From: Aquisphaera giovannonii
GTDB taxonomy: Bacteria > Planctomycetota > Planctomycetia > Isosphaerales > Isosphaeraceae
Assembly: GCF_008087625.1 (NCBI RefSeq)
Contig: NZ_CP042997.1
Coordinates: forward strand, 7,192,001-7,256,000
Direction: 5' to 3'
DNA length: 64,000 nucleotides
Part shown: positions 25,657-34,785 of the stretch, one piece after another
Layout: every line of letters begins with the position of its first letter
Numbering within the stretch: position 1 is the stretch's first letter
Program-made: the position numbers and the translations under genes
The notes under the pieces: generated by a model
The model's database searches: none
What the model was told of the DNA's origin: nothing
What the model saw: only the letters and a program-made list of their open reading frames with translations

Positions 25657-28600
25657 TCAGGGCTCGAGTCGGTTCAGGAGGGCCTCGACTTCCTCGTCCG
25701 TGAGCGCATCGAGGTCGATGGCGGGTTGTGGCGGCGTCCCCAGGGCCCGGTCGCGATCCGCGTCCGAGACGATCGGCAGGGCGCCGATCGATCGCCCGGG
25801 ATCGTCCGAGATCCCTTCGAGGAGGACGGCCAGGCTGTCCAGGATCTGCTCGGCGGTCTCAGCGTCGAACAGGTCCGTGCTGTACTGGAGTTCGAGGCCC
25901 AGGCCGCGATCCGTCTCGGCCGCGAACAGGGCGAGGTCGAACTTGGCGGCCGGGTTCGGCGACTCCAGGGCGCTCACGCTCAGGCTTCGCGACGCGAAGT
26001 CGGGCCGCGGGGCGTCCTGAAGTGCGAAGAGCGCCTGGAAGACGGGCGAACGTGACGCGTTGCGGCCGGGCTCGATCGCCGCGACGATCCGATCGAACGG
26101 CAGGTCCTGGTGGGCGTAGGCGGCGAGCGCCGACTGCCGGACGCGGCGGAGCGCCTCGAGGAAACTCGGATCGCCATCCAGCCGAGCCCGGATCGCCAGC
26201 GTGTTCACGAAGAGGCCGATGAGCGGCTCTACCTCCGACCGGGTCCGGCCGGCGATCGGCGTGCCCACCGCGAAGTCGTGCTGGTTCGCGTAGCGGGAGA
26301 GCAGGACCTGGAAGGCCGTCATCAGGGTCATGTAGAGCGTGGCGTGCTCGCGACGGCCGAGGGCCTTCAGGTCGTCGAGCAGCGCCGCGGGGACGTGGAT
26401 GGAACGCGATCCGCCGCGGCCGCTCGGCGTTGAGGGCCGTGCACGGTCCGCGGGCAGGTCCAGGGGCGGTACGCCGCGGAGCTCCTCGACCCAGTATGCG
26501 AGCTGCGCCTCCGCACCCGAGGCCAGCCAGTCGCGCTGCCAGCGGGCGTAGTCCGTGTACTGGATCGGCAACTCCGGCAGGGGCGAAGGCCGACCCGCGG
26601 CGAAGGCGTCGTAGAGCAGGCAGGCCTCTCGCACCAGGATGCCCATCGACCAGCCGTCGGTGACGATGTGGTGGACCGTCACGAGGAGCACGTGCTCGCG
26701 ATCGCCGGTCTGGAGTAGCGCCACGCGGAGGAGCGGGCCGCGGGCCAGGTCGAACGGCCGGGCCGCTTCCTCATCCACGAGACGCCGCTGCTCGTCGGCT
26801 CGAATGTCCGCCGGCAGACTTCGCAGGTCGACCATCGGCAGCTCAACCAGTCCCATTTCCCCGACGACCGGGCGAGGCTCGCCCCCGTCATCCCGGAATG
26901 TCGCGCGGAGGACTTCATGGCGACGGACGATCTCCTCGAGGGCCGCCTGGAGCGCCTCTCGGTCGAGATCCCCATGGAGGGTGACGTTCGCCGGCATGTT
27001 GTAGGCGGGGCTAACGGGATCGAGTTGGTGCAGGAACCAGAGCCGCCGCTGGGCCGATGACGCCGGGAAGTCGGCCGTCGCGTCGCGTTGGATCGGTGTG
27101 GTCGCCTGACCCCTGCCCTCGCGGATTCGCGCGTCCACGCGACGGGCGAGTCCGGCGACGGTAGGGCCGTCGAGCAGATCGCGGACGGTGAGCTCCACGT
27201 CGAAGACGTCCCGCACGCGGGCGAGGGCCTGCGTCGCCAGCAGCGAGTGGCCGCCGGCCTCGAAGAAGTCATCCTCCGCGCCGATCCGATCCCGATGGAG
27301 GACCGCGCGCCAGATTTCGGCGATGCCCTCCTCGACCGGCCCCCTGGGAGGTACGGACGCGGAGGTGACGCCGTTGGCGTCCTCGCCCGGGTCGGGCAAC
27401 GCCCGGCGGTCCACCTTGCCGTTGGGCGTCAGGGGCAGGCTCGCCATCTCGACGAACGCGGACGGGATCATGTACTCCGGCAGCGACTGGAGGAGGTGCT
27501 TGCGTAGCGCCGGAGGGTCGAGCGTCCAGCCGTCGGCGGGGACGAGGTAAGCGACGAGCCTCATCGAGTCGCCGTAGCCCTCTCGCGCGGCGACGACGGC
27601 CTGGCGGATGGCCGGATGGCGTTCCAGGCGGGCCTCGATCTCGCCGAGCTCAATGCGGTGGCCGCGGACCTTCACCTGGTGGTCGAGGCGGCCGAGGCAT
27701 TCGAGGTCCCCGTCCTCTCGGCCTCGCACGAGGTCCCCGGTGCGGTACATCCTCGCGCCCGGGACGCCGCTGAACGGGTCGGGCAGGAAGCGCTCGGCGG
27801 TCAGGCCTGGCCGGTTGAGGTAGCCGCGTGCCAGCCCCACGCCGCCGATGAAGAGCTCCCCCGGCACGCCCGGCGGCACCGGCTCCAGCCGGGCGTCCAG
27901 GGCATGGAATTGGGTCTTCCGGATCGGCCGGCCGATCGAGATCGGCGACGGGCCGGGCCCGGCCCTCGCCACGGACGACCAGATCGTCGTCTCCGTCGGG
28001 CCGTAGAGGTTCCAGAGCGACTCGCCCTTGTCGAGCAGCCGGTCGGCCAGCTCGCGGGACAGGGCCTCCCCGCCGCAGAGCATCGCCATCCCGGGTGAGC
28101 CTTCCCACCCGGCGTCAAGCAGCATCCGCCAGGTGGAGGGCGTGGCCTGCATGAAGGTGTAGTCGCCCTTCTCGATCTCGTCCGCGAGCGCGAGGCCATC
28201 GCTCGACGTCGCCCGGCCGGCCAGGGTCACCCGTGCCCCCTGGATGAGCGGGAGGAAGATTTCCAGGGCGGCGATGTCGAACGAGAGCGTCGTGACGGCG
28301 AGCAGGTGATCGTCCGCCGTCATCCGGAACGTCCCGCGCATGGCGAACAGGAAGTTCGTCAGCGACCGGTGGGTGATCTCCACGCCCTTGGGAATGCCCG
28401 TCGAGCCAGATGTATAGATGACGTAGGCGCGATCGTCCGGCGATGGACCTCTCCCAGACGTCGCTCCGCCCGGCGTGCCGTGGATTTCGTCGATGGTCCG
28501 GACCCTGGCTCCGTCCGTCCGCACGAACTGGCGGAGCGGATCCTCGGTGACGATCAGCCTCATGGCCGAGTCTCGGACCATGTGATCCAGGCGATCGGCG

Positions 28601-28929
28601 GGAAAGTCGGGATCGAGGGGGACATAGGCCGCACCCGCCTTGAGGATGCCGAGCATCGCGGCGACCAGGTCCACAGAGCGGGCCGCCAGCAGGCCCACGA
28701 GAGACGCCGGGCCGACGCCATTATCGCGCAGGAGGGCCGCCAGTCGGTTGGCCCGCTCATCGAGCTCGCGATACGACAGCTCACGACCCTCGCAGACGAC
28801 CGCCGGGGCATCGGGCGTCTTCCTGGCTTGCAGCTCGAAGAGCCGCGTCACGGGGAGTTCCACGCCGACGCCCAAGAGCTTCTTGCCGAGCAGCCGCCTT
28901 TTCTGGTCTGCGGAGGAACTGGTCGTCAT
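25657..28929 (-). CDS. non-ribosomal peptide synthetase, initiating A-T-C
   Basis: The 1090-aa protein has A (about 25-510), T (Ser562 in EAGGHSLL) and C (about 620-1040, HHIVTDG at 753-759), with no condensation domain before the first A, as expected for an initiating module. The pocket reads D218 I219 L222 Q261 L284 G286 L308 I316 W317 K505 = DILQLGLIWK, the known glycine code. The C domain acts for the next module, whose A-T lies on the downstream gene, so the module is divided between two proteins. The C-terminus ends in an acidic helix LDALTDEEVEALLNRLEP that may be a docking element. No Shine-Dalgarno is well spaced before the ATG; AGGAG is 14 bp away. Confidence 0.95.
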   Translation of the reverse strand: MTTSSSADQKRRLLGKKLLGVGVELPVTRLFELQARKTPDAPAVVCEGRELSYRELDERANRLAALLRDNGVGPASLVGLLAARSVDLVAAMLGILKAGAAYVPLDPDFPADRLDHMVRDSAMRLIVTEDPLRQFVRTDGARVRTIDEIHGTPGGATSGRGPSPDDRAYVIYTSGSTGIPKGVEITHRSLTNFLFAMRGTFRMTADDHLLAVTTLSFDIAALEIFLPLIQGARVTLAGRATSSDGLALADEIEKGDYTFMQATPSTWRMLLDAGWEGSPGMAMLCGGEALSRELADRLLDKGESLWNLYGPTETTIWSSVARAGPGPSPISIGRPIRKTQFHALDARLEPVPPGVPGELFIGGVGLARGYLNRPGLTAERFLPDPFSGVPGARMYRTGDLVRGREDGDLECLGRLDHQVKVRGHRIELGEIEARLERHPAIRQAVVAAREGYGDSMRLVAYLVPADGWTLDPPALRKHLLQSLPEYMIPSAFVEMASLPLTPNGKVDRRALPDPGEDANGVTSASVPPRGPVEEGIAEIWRAVLHRDRIGAEDDFFEAGGHSLLATQALARVRDVFDVELTVRDLLDGPTVAGLARRVDARIREGRGQATTPIQRDATADFPASSAQRRLWFLHQLDPVSPAYNMPANVTLHGDLDREALQAALEEIVRRHEVLRATFRDDGGEPRPVVGEMGLVELPMVDLRSLPADIRADEQRRLVDEEAARPFDLARGPLLRVALLQTGDREHVLLVTVHHIVTDGWSMGILVREACLLYDAFAAGRPSPLPELPIQYTDYARWQRDWLASGAEAQLAYWVEELRGVPPLDLPADRARPSTPSGRGGSRSIHVPAALLDDLKALGRREHATLYMTLMTAFQVLLSRYANQHDFAVGTPIAGRTRSEVEPLIGLFVNTLAIRARLDGDPSFLEALRRVRQSALAAYAHQDLPFDRIVAAIEPGRNASRSPVFQALFALQDAPRPDFASRSLSVSALESPNPAAKFDLALFAAETDRGLGLELQYSTDLFDAETAEQILDSLAVLLEGISDDPGRSIGALPIVSDADRDRALGTPPQPAIDLDALTDEEVEALLNRLEP

Positions 28930-29212
28930 CGCTCGGTCGCTACTCCTGGGGCGGGTCGATTCCGATCCCTTCCGGGCGCGGCCGCGCTGGGCGAAGGGTG
29001 CTGCGATCGGCGTGCCGAAGTCCCGGCAGGCCGGAAGTCCCGTCGAGCCGGCCCGCGGGGGCCGCCCCGGTCGTTGGGCGGTAGGTTGCGCGGCCGCAGC
29101 TCAACGGGCGACCCGAGAGTTCACGCGACTAGGTCTCGCCCCAGTTCTGTGTCCAGGGGGATTGCCCAGGCAAGTCTCGAGTCGTCACGAAAGCCGACGC
29201 ATTCCGACGTCG

Positions 29213-29241
29213 AATATATTGCCCTTTCTTCGCATCTTCAA
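29213..29241 (-). promoter_or_regulatory. sigma-70-type promoter for the NRPS operon
   Basis: On the minus strand, TTGAAG (-35, 29241-29236) and TATATT (-10, 29218-29213) are spaced by exactly 17 bp in a conspicuously AT-rich patch. The predicted start of transcription is near 29206, giving a leader of about 275 nt before the ATG at 28929. Confidence 0.55.
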
Positions 29242-29311
29242 GCACCCCCCAGGTCGTTAGCCACGAAACTCGTTGTCATGACGTGGCTTATCCCCGGTCC
29301 GTCGCGGCCGG

Positions 29312-29377
29312 AAGGCGGCGATTCCGACGGCGAAGCGGGAGCACAAGGCGGCGATTCCGACGGCGAAGCGGGAGCAC
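29312..29377. repeat. perfect 33-bp tandem duplication
   Basis: Two adjacent identical 33-bp units (29312-29344 and 29345-29377), each beginning AAGGCGGCGATTCCGACGGC, lie about 70 bp upstream of the NRPS promoter -35 box. The unit is a multiple of three, but no real reading frame covers it. Confidence 0.9.
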
Positions 29378-29509
29378 TTTGCAGCGCGCGGATGACTGAC
29401 GAGGGGAGGACAACCGTGGCCGGGGTTGGCGGTCGTTATCGCTTCGTCATCCGGAACATCGGGGATGTCGCCGCCCCGACGCGGGTCCATACTTGCAAGC
29501 AATTGCCGA

Positions 29510-32500
29510 TCAGCCATCCGGAGCGAATGGCTCTTCCGGGAAGGCGAGACCGAGCGCCAGCAGGCGGAAATCCGGTCGATTTCGGACGGGGTCGAGTGCC
29601 CGATCCGACGCGACACGCCTCCGGTCCCGATGGCCCGCCATGAAGGCGCGGCGAAGCCATGCGATGGCGGCTTCGAGCTGTGCGAAACATTCATCGTCAG
29701 GCATGGCCGTGAAACCGATCGGCTTCTCCTCCGCCGCCTTTCCCATCTGGGAATGCACTCGAGCTTTCAGGTACCAGCACTCGGGGCTCGGTTCGGCGAG
29801 GCCGTCGAGCCGATCGAGGGCCGATCGGAGCAATCGCAGGCCCTCGGGGCGGTCGCCGGCGAGTGCGAGCCGGCCGAGGTCGGTCTCCAGGCTCGCCGCG
29901 AGCTCCTGATAATCCGGGTTCCTCGGCGCTTCGGATGCCAGGCGCCCTCCGACTGCCAGGCCCCGCTCGAGCAGTCGCCGGCATGCGTCGATCTCGCCCG
30001 CCCTCTCGTGCAGCAGGGCGAGCGGACGGCACGCGGCGGCGAGCCCATAGCGGTCCAGTGGCTTATCCGGCTGCTGCTTGAGGATCGCCTCCTTCAGTTC
30101 CATCGCCATCGCGAGCAACGGGGCGGCTTCGCGGTCGCGGCCTGCCAGCATGAGTCGGGTGCCGAGTTCGCCGCGAGACCAGGCGAACCGCGATCGGAGC
30201 TCCAGGTTGTCGGGGTCGGCTTTCAAGAGGGCGTCGTAGGTCCGGTCGGCTTCCTGCAGGTCCGCCAGGGCTTGGGGCTCGCGGCCGATCGCGGCGAGCA
30301 GGGCGCCGGAATTGATCAGGACCAGAGAGAGGCCGTCGCGATACCAGGCGACGGAGGGATCGGATCGCGCGAGCCCATCCCAGATTACGCGTGCTTCGCG
30401 GTAATTCTTCAGGGCGCGGGAGGTATGGCCGGTTCGCTGCAGCAGCCCCGCCAGGTCGTTCAGGCTATTGGCCAGGTCGGCCCGGAACTCGATCACGTCC
30501 GGGTGTGCGCCCGCCAGCTCGCGACGCAGCGAAACGGCCCGATCCAAGGCGGCGAGGGAGGCCGCGTTGCCGCCGAGCTCGGAATGGCGGCCGCCGAGGG
30601 AGTGGAAGGTCGAAGCCAGAGCCTGCCGGAACTGCGTGATCGCCGGGTTATCGGCGACGAGTCGTTCGAGGATATTCGCCGCCTCGCCGTAGGACACGAT
30701 CGCCTCGTCCAGCCTGCCGGTGTCCGACAGGACGTTGCCGATATTGTGGTGGCTCGACGCCAGCTCGCGCTGGAAGTTCGTGTCCCGGGGATGGGAGGAG
30801 ACGAGCCCGCGTCGTATCTCCAGGGCCTTACGGTGCGTCTCGAGCGCCTCGGCCTGTCGTCCGGTCTCGTTGTAGACGGCCGCGATGTTGTTCAGGCTCC
30901 AGGCCACGTCGCTGCGGAATCGCGTGACGGCGGGATACGCGTCGGAGAGCTTCCGCTCTATGGCGAGCGCCTGCTCGTAGGACGCTAGCTCCTCGTCCGA
31001 CTTGCCGAATCTGGAGAGCAGGAGGCCGATGCCGGTGAAGTTATGGGCCACCTCGGACTGGAACCTGGCGGCGTCGGGATGCGTCCGAGCCAGCTCTCGC
31101 CGGATCGCCAGCGATTCGCGATATTCCGCGAGGGCTTCGACGTGCTTGCCGGCCTCGACGAGAGCGTTGGCGATGTTGTCGTGGCTGGTCGCTCGGCCGC
31201 TCTGATACTCGTCGTTCCCGGGATGGGCACGATCCAGGTCCCTCCAGTCCTCCAGTGCCCTACGATACCTCGCCAGGGCCGCAGTCGGATCGCCGGTCCG
31301 CAGGAGCACCCAGCCCAGGGCACTCTGGCTGACGGCGTCGACGGCGAGACGCCGCTCCGAGTCGGGCCGGCTTGGGCCGGCGTACCCCGCCAGCGAGCAG
31401 GCTTCCTCGAACGCGGACTTCGCCCCGGTCGGATCCCCCGTGACTTCTCGGAGCTTGCCGACGGCGACGAGCGAGTTCGCCAGGTCGACCCGGCCCTCGA
31501 GGCCAGCCACCGGTCCGGCCGCCAGCTCGCGGCGGATCTCCACGGCCCGCTCGAGCAACGCGAGCGCCTCCGGCTTGTCGCCGATCCGCTCGGTGAGGTC
31601 TCCCAACTCCTCATAAGCGCCGGCGAGCGACGCACGCGAGGACCGGTCGGGCTGGCTCTCCAGCAGCCTCCCGATCTTGCCATAGAATTCGGCCGCGCCA
31701 CGGAGCAGCTTGTTCCGCAACGCATCGAATTGCTTCTCCTTGAGAAGCAGGTCCGCGCTCACCTCTCCATGGAAAAGGCGGATCGCCCCCATCGCCAACG
31801 CGAACCGTTCCCGCTCGCGCCTGTTCGCGGCATCCAGGTTCGAGTTGGCGACCCGCAAGTCGTTATTGGCCTTGGTCTGGACTGCAAGGACGGCCGCGGT
31901 CGCTGCGAAGGAGACCAGCAGGGCGGCGACCCCGGCGGCAACCGCGGTGCGATGCCGGCGTGCCCATCGCCGGGCGGCCTGCCAGGCCGGCTCGCGATAG
32001 GCCGTCACCGGCGAGTCCGCCATCCACCGCTCCACGTCCTCAGCCAGTGCCCTCGGCGTGGGGTAGCGGTCCTCGGGCCGAGCCGCCATCGCCTTCAGGC
32101 AGACGGCCTCGAGAGCGCGGTCGATGGCCGGGTCGATCCGCCGGGGCGCCGGGAATTCGGCCGCCCGGGCGGCGCGGAGCATCGCGGCGACGCTGTCCCC
32201 CTCGATCGGCGGGCGGCCCGTCAGCAGGCAGAAGAGGGTCGCGCCGAGGCCGAAGACGTCGGACGCCGGGCCCAGTCGGTCGAGGTCGCCGGAGGCCTGC
32301 TCGGGGCCCATGAAGGCCGGAGTGCCGACGACCGAGCCGGGGAGCGTCTCGGCGCTCCCGCTGGCCGACGAAGGCACCAGGCACTCCTCGCCGGTCCCCT
32401 CCCCATCCGGGCCGCGGCCGATCGGCTTGGCCAGTCCCCAGTCGACCACGAGGGTCTCGCCGTGCCGGCCCACGATCACGTTGCCCGGCTTGATGTCGCG

Positions 32501-33304
32501 ATGCAGGACCCCCCGACTGTGCGCGTAGTCGATCGCGTTGCATACGTCGATGAACCGCCTCAGGAGCTTGCGCAGCTCCAGGGAGTGCCGGCCCGGATCA
32601 CGCCGGCGGGGCTCGTCGGCATGGAATGCGGCGATCGCCTCCTTGAGGCTGTCACCCTGCACGAACCGCATGGCGTAGAACGGCCGGCCGTCCGCGTAGG
32701 TCCCCAGGCCGTAGACCGGCACGATCCCCGGATGTTCGAGCCCTCCGGTGATCTCGGCCTCGACGAGGAACCGCGCTCGGCTGGTCGGGTCGTCCGCGTA
32801 ATCGTCGAGGATCTGCTTGAGCGCGACTTCCCGGTTCAGCTCGGAATCGAGGGCCACGAACACCGCCCCCAGCCCCCCCCTCGCATGGGGCCGGATGACC
32901 CGGAATCGCTGGCCGCGGGAGGTGGCGACCCCGACCGACCCGGCGACCGACTGCGTGGCGAGATCGTCCGGGGCCGTCCTGCTCCCGACGATGCTGAGCG
33001 TGGCGTCAATCGCCGGGATGCGCAGCCGGCTCAGATCCTCGCGAGTCGATCGGCTGACGTCCAGTGCGGCCAGGCATCTCCCGGGGTCCTGGTCATGCCT
33101 CCGGAGCTGGAATTCGAGCAGGGCTTCCAAGAGCGACCGGTGGTCGGCATCGATCCCCCCGGGCCCGGTGAGATGGTCGGCGAGCGGCCGGGCGCCGTCC
33201 TTCGCCCAGTCGCGGAAGGCGGCCCGGAGCTGCTTCCGGTCGATCAGTCCGTTCTGGAGGGCGAGCAAGCCGAAGAGCAGTTGGAGCTCGGCGTCGTCGG
33301 CCAT
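29510..33304 (-). CDS. membrane-anchored Ser/Thr protein kinase with C-terminal TPR array
   Basis: The 1264-aa protein has a helical N-terminal domain (about 1-90), a Hanks-type kinase domain (about 135-430), one transmembrane helix (AAGVAALLVSFAATAAVLAV, about 460-480) and some twelve TPR units of about 48 residues with a pattern like ALEIRRxLxxxHPxxxxFxxDL. Kinase motifs: ARGGLGAVFVA, VALKQIL, HRDIKPGNVI, and DWG in place of DFG (VVDWGLAKP), a substitution common in planctomycete kinases. The metal-binding Asp is retained, so activity is likely. The TPR part would lie outside the cytoplasm and may bind peptides or proteins as the signal input. It is transcribed toward the NRPS operon but has its own promoter and a 580-bp separation. 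Confidence 0.93.
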   Translation of the reverse strand: MADDAELQLLFGLLALQNGLIDRKQLRAAFRDWAKDGARPLADHLTGPGGIDADHRSLLEALLEFQLRRHDQDPGRCLAALDVSRSTREDLSRLRIPAIDATLSIVGSRTAPDDLATQSVAGSVGVATSRGQRFRVIRPHARGGLGAVFVALDSELNREVALKQILDDYADDPTSRARFLVEAEITGGLEHPGIVPVYGLGTYADGRPFYAMRFVQGDSLKEAIAAFHADEPRRRDPGRHSLELRKLLRRFIDVCNAIDYAHSRGVLHRDIKPGNVIVGRHGETLVVDWGLAKPIGRGPDGEGTGEECLVPSSASGSAETLPGSVVGTPAFMGPEQASGDLDRLGPASDVFGLGATLFCLLTGRPPIEGDSVAAMLRAARAAEFPAPRRIDPAIDRALEAVCLKAMAARPEDRYPTPRALAEDVERWMADSPVTAYREPAWQAARRWARRHRTAVAAGVAALLVSFAATAAVLAVQTKANNDLRVANSNLDAANRRERERFALAMGAIRLFHGEVSADLLLKEKQFDALRNKLLRGAAEFYGKIGRLLESQPDRSSRASLAGAYEELGDLTERIGDKPEALALLERAVEIRRELAAGPVAGLEGRVDLANSLVAVGKLREVTGDPTGAKSAFEEACSLAGYAGPSRPDSERRLAVDAVSQSALGWVLLRTGDPTAALARYRRALEDWRDLDRAHPGNDEYQSGRATSHDNIANALVEAGKHVEALAEYRESLAIRRELARTHPDAARFQSEVAHNFTGIGLLLSRFGKSDEELASYEQALAIERKLSDAYPAVTRFRSDVAWSLNNIAAVYNETGRQAEALETHRKALEIRRGLVSSHPRDTNFQRELASSHHNIGNVLSDTGRLDEAIVSYGEAANILERLVADNPAITQFRQALASTFHSLGGRHSELGGNAASLAALDRAVSLRRELAGAHPDVIEFRADLANSLNDLAGLLQRTGHTSRALKNYREARVIWDGLARSDPSVAWYRDGLSLVLINSGALLAAIGREPQALADLQEADRTYDALLKADPDNLELRSRFAWSRGELGTRLMLAGRDREAAPLLAMAMELKEAILKQQPDKPLDRYGLAAACRPLALLHERAGEIDACRRLLERGLAVGGRLASEAPRNPDYQELAASLETDLGRLALAGDRPEGLRLLRSALDRLDGLAEPSPECWYLKARVHSQMGKAAEEKPIGFTAMPDDECFAQLEAAIAWLRRAFMAGHRDRRRVASDRALDPVRNRPDFRLLALGLAFPEEPFAPDG

Positions 33305-33394
33305 GGATCGGGTCTCCGTCGACTCGAACTGCGACCTGCACGCCCGGCGGAAGGGCCGGCGGCGGCCGCCCCTGCGGTGAATTGCATCATTTGG

Positions 33395-33423
33395 ATTATC
33401 CTATGAATTTTCACTCGGGTCAT
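33395..33423 (-). promoter_or_regulatory. possible promoter of the kinase-TPR gene
   Basis: On the minus strand, ATGACC (33423-33418) and GATAAT (33400-33395) are spaced by 17 bp within the most AT-rich stretch of this intergenic region, about 90 bp before the ATG at 33304. Confidence 0.4.
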
Positions 33424-33573
33424 CCCCACGCCGGCCGACTCATCGGCCGAGGCCTGCAGAGGGCCTGCGACTTCTCGTGCGGATCGCGCAGGCGTGCACT
33501 GACGCTCATCGGTGAGCGTTGTTGATCCTCCCGTCGCCCAATCAGGGCCCCTCCGGCCGAGTCGGTCAGCCCG

Positions 33574-34785
33574 CTATCCGACGAGCCGCCGACCCGCGGA
33601 TCCGTCAGGTCGAAGCCTTCGTGTCGGGCCTAGCTCGAGCAGGCATTCCAGGAGCTGGCGAGCGGCCAGCTCCCAGGTGAAGGCGTGCGATCGTTGCAGG
33701 GAGAGGCCCGCCAGTCGGTCTCGCAGAGGCAGGTCGTCGAGGATGCGGCGGAGGCAGCCGGCGATCGATCCGATGTCCGTCGGTTCGAAGAGCAGGCCGG
33801 CGTCGCCGAGGATCTCCGGCAGGGAACCCGCGCGGCTCGCGACGACCGGCGTCCCGCACGCCATGGCCTCTACGGGAGGGAGGCCGAACCCTTCCATCAA
33901 GGAAGGCTGGACCAGGGCGACGGCCCTCCGATAGAGGTGGAGGAGGTCGTCGTCGGGCACGAAGCCGGGCAGGATGACGTTCCCCCCGATGCCGTGCCGG
34001 TCGATGGCCGCGCGGATGGCGGCGACGTCGGTGTGGAAGACATCGCCGAAGTCGCCGACGACCACCAGGAAGACGCCCGGCGCAGCGACCCTCGAGAAGG
34101 CCTCCACCAGGCGCGGGACGTTCTTGTGGGGGCTCAGGCCGCCGACGTAAAGGAAATAACGAGAGCCCGACGGGATCGCATGGCGCCGCAGCACGCGGTC
34201 CGCTTCCGGGCCCGTGTCGCCCGGGCGAAAGACCGGGGCGGGACCCTCGGTGACGACCCGTAGGCGGTCGGCCGGGAGTCGAAACCAGGACTGGAGGTCG
34301 CGCCTCGAGGTCTCGGACACGGTCACGATGCGGTCCGCCATCCGCGCGGCGATGTGCTCCTTGACCAGCCAGGCGACCCGGCCCTTTCGGGTCGGGAAGA
34401 CGAGATCCGGGTGGGCCAGCGCCAGCGTGTCGTGCATCGTCACGACGAGTCGGCGGACATTCCAGACCGGGAAGAAGGTGTAGGTCGCCGGGAAGTACAT
34501 CACGTCGAGCTTCGCCCGGGCGACGGCGCGGGACATGGCGAGCATGTCTCCGACCCGCCGCCGGCCGCTCGCGGAGGCGGCGGCGGCGGGTGCCTGGGCC
34601 ACGTCCACGATCCTCGGGACGACGCCGGTGGGGAGGGTCACCGCCGCGGCTGAGGGACGGTCGAGGAAGACGATCAGCTCCATGTCCGCGGGCGCCTGCC
34701 GCGCCAGGGCGTCCAGCAAGAGCCGCGAGAAGCGGCCGAAGCCCCGGCGGTTCGCCAGGCAGGTTCCGTCAAACCCGATGCGCAT
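33574..34785 (-). CDS. glycosyltransferase family 4 (GT-B fold)
   Basis: The 403-aa protein has the GT4 layout: an N-terminal acceptor half starting MRIGFDGTCLANRRGFGRF, then FLYVGGLSPHKNVPRLVEAF at the start of the donor-binding half. The E-x7-E nucleotide-sugar motif is EGFGLPPVEAMACGTPVV. It should transfer a sugar from an NDP- or GDP-sugar to a glycan or lipid in the cytoplasm. The ATG lies inside the 3' end of the DUF362 gene (17-nt overlap), making it the last gene of a GT2-DUF362-GT4 operon. Donor and acceptor cannot be read from sequence. Confidence 0.92.
   Translation of the reverse strand: MRIGFDGTCLANRRGFGRFSRLLLDALARQAPADMELIVFLDRPSAAAVTLPTGVVPRIVDVAQAPAAAASASGRRRVGDMLAMSRAVARAKLDVMYFPATYTFFPVWNVRRLVVTMHDTLALAHPDLVFPTRKGRVAWLVKEHIAARMADRIVTVSETSRRDLQSWFRLPADRLRVVTEGPAPVFRPGDTGPEADRVLRRHAIPSGSRYFLYVGGLSPHKNVPRLVEAFSRVAAPGVFLVVVGDFGDVFHTDVAAIRAAIDRHGIGGNVILPGFVPDDDLLHLYRRAVALVQPSLMEGFGLPPVEAMACGTPVVASRAGSLPEILGDAGLLFEPTDIGSIAGCLRRILDDLPLRDRLAGLSLQRSHAFTWELAARQLLECLLELGPTRRLRPDGSAGRRLVG

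Larger units (their letters stand above)
28930..29509. other. upstream region of the NRPS operon
   Basis: The region holds a good minus-strand promoter (29213-29241), an untranslated leader of about 275 nt, and a perfect 33-bp tandem duplication (29312-29377) upstream of the promoter. Frames crossing it lack coding character. The kinase-TPR gene ends at 29510 on the same strand, with no clear terminator between. Confidence 0.6.

Noticed and set aside
29257-29694. 145-aa minus-strand ORF containing the 33-bp repeat as an 11-residue repeat
   Set aside because: It overlaps the end of the kinase gene in another phase, has no ribosome-binding site, and its composition is not protein-like.
31043-33406. 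787-aa plus-strand ORF opposite the kinase-TPR gene
   Set aside because: The kinase motifs and TPR units on the minus strand are unambiguous; the plus frame has none.
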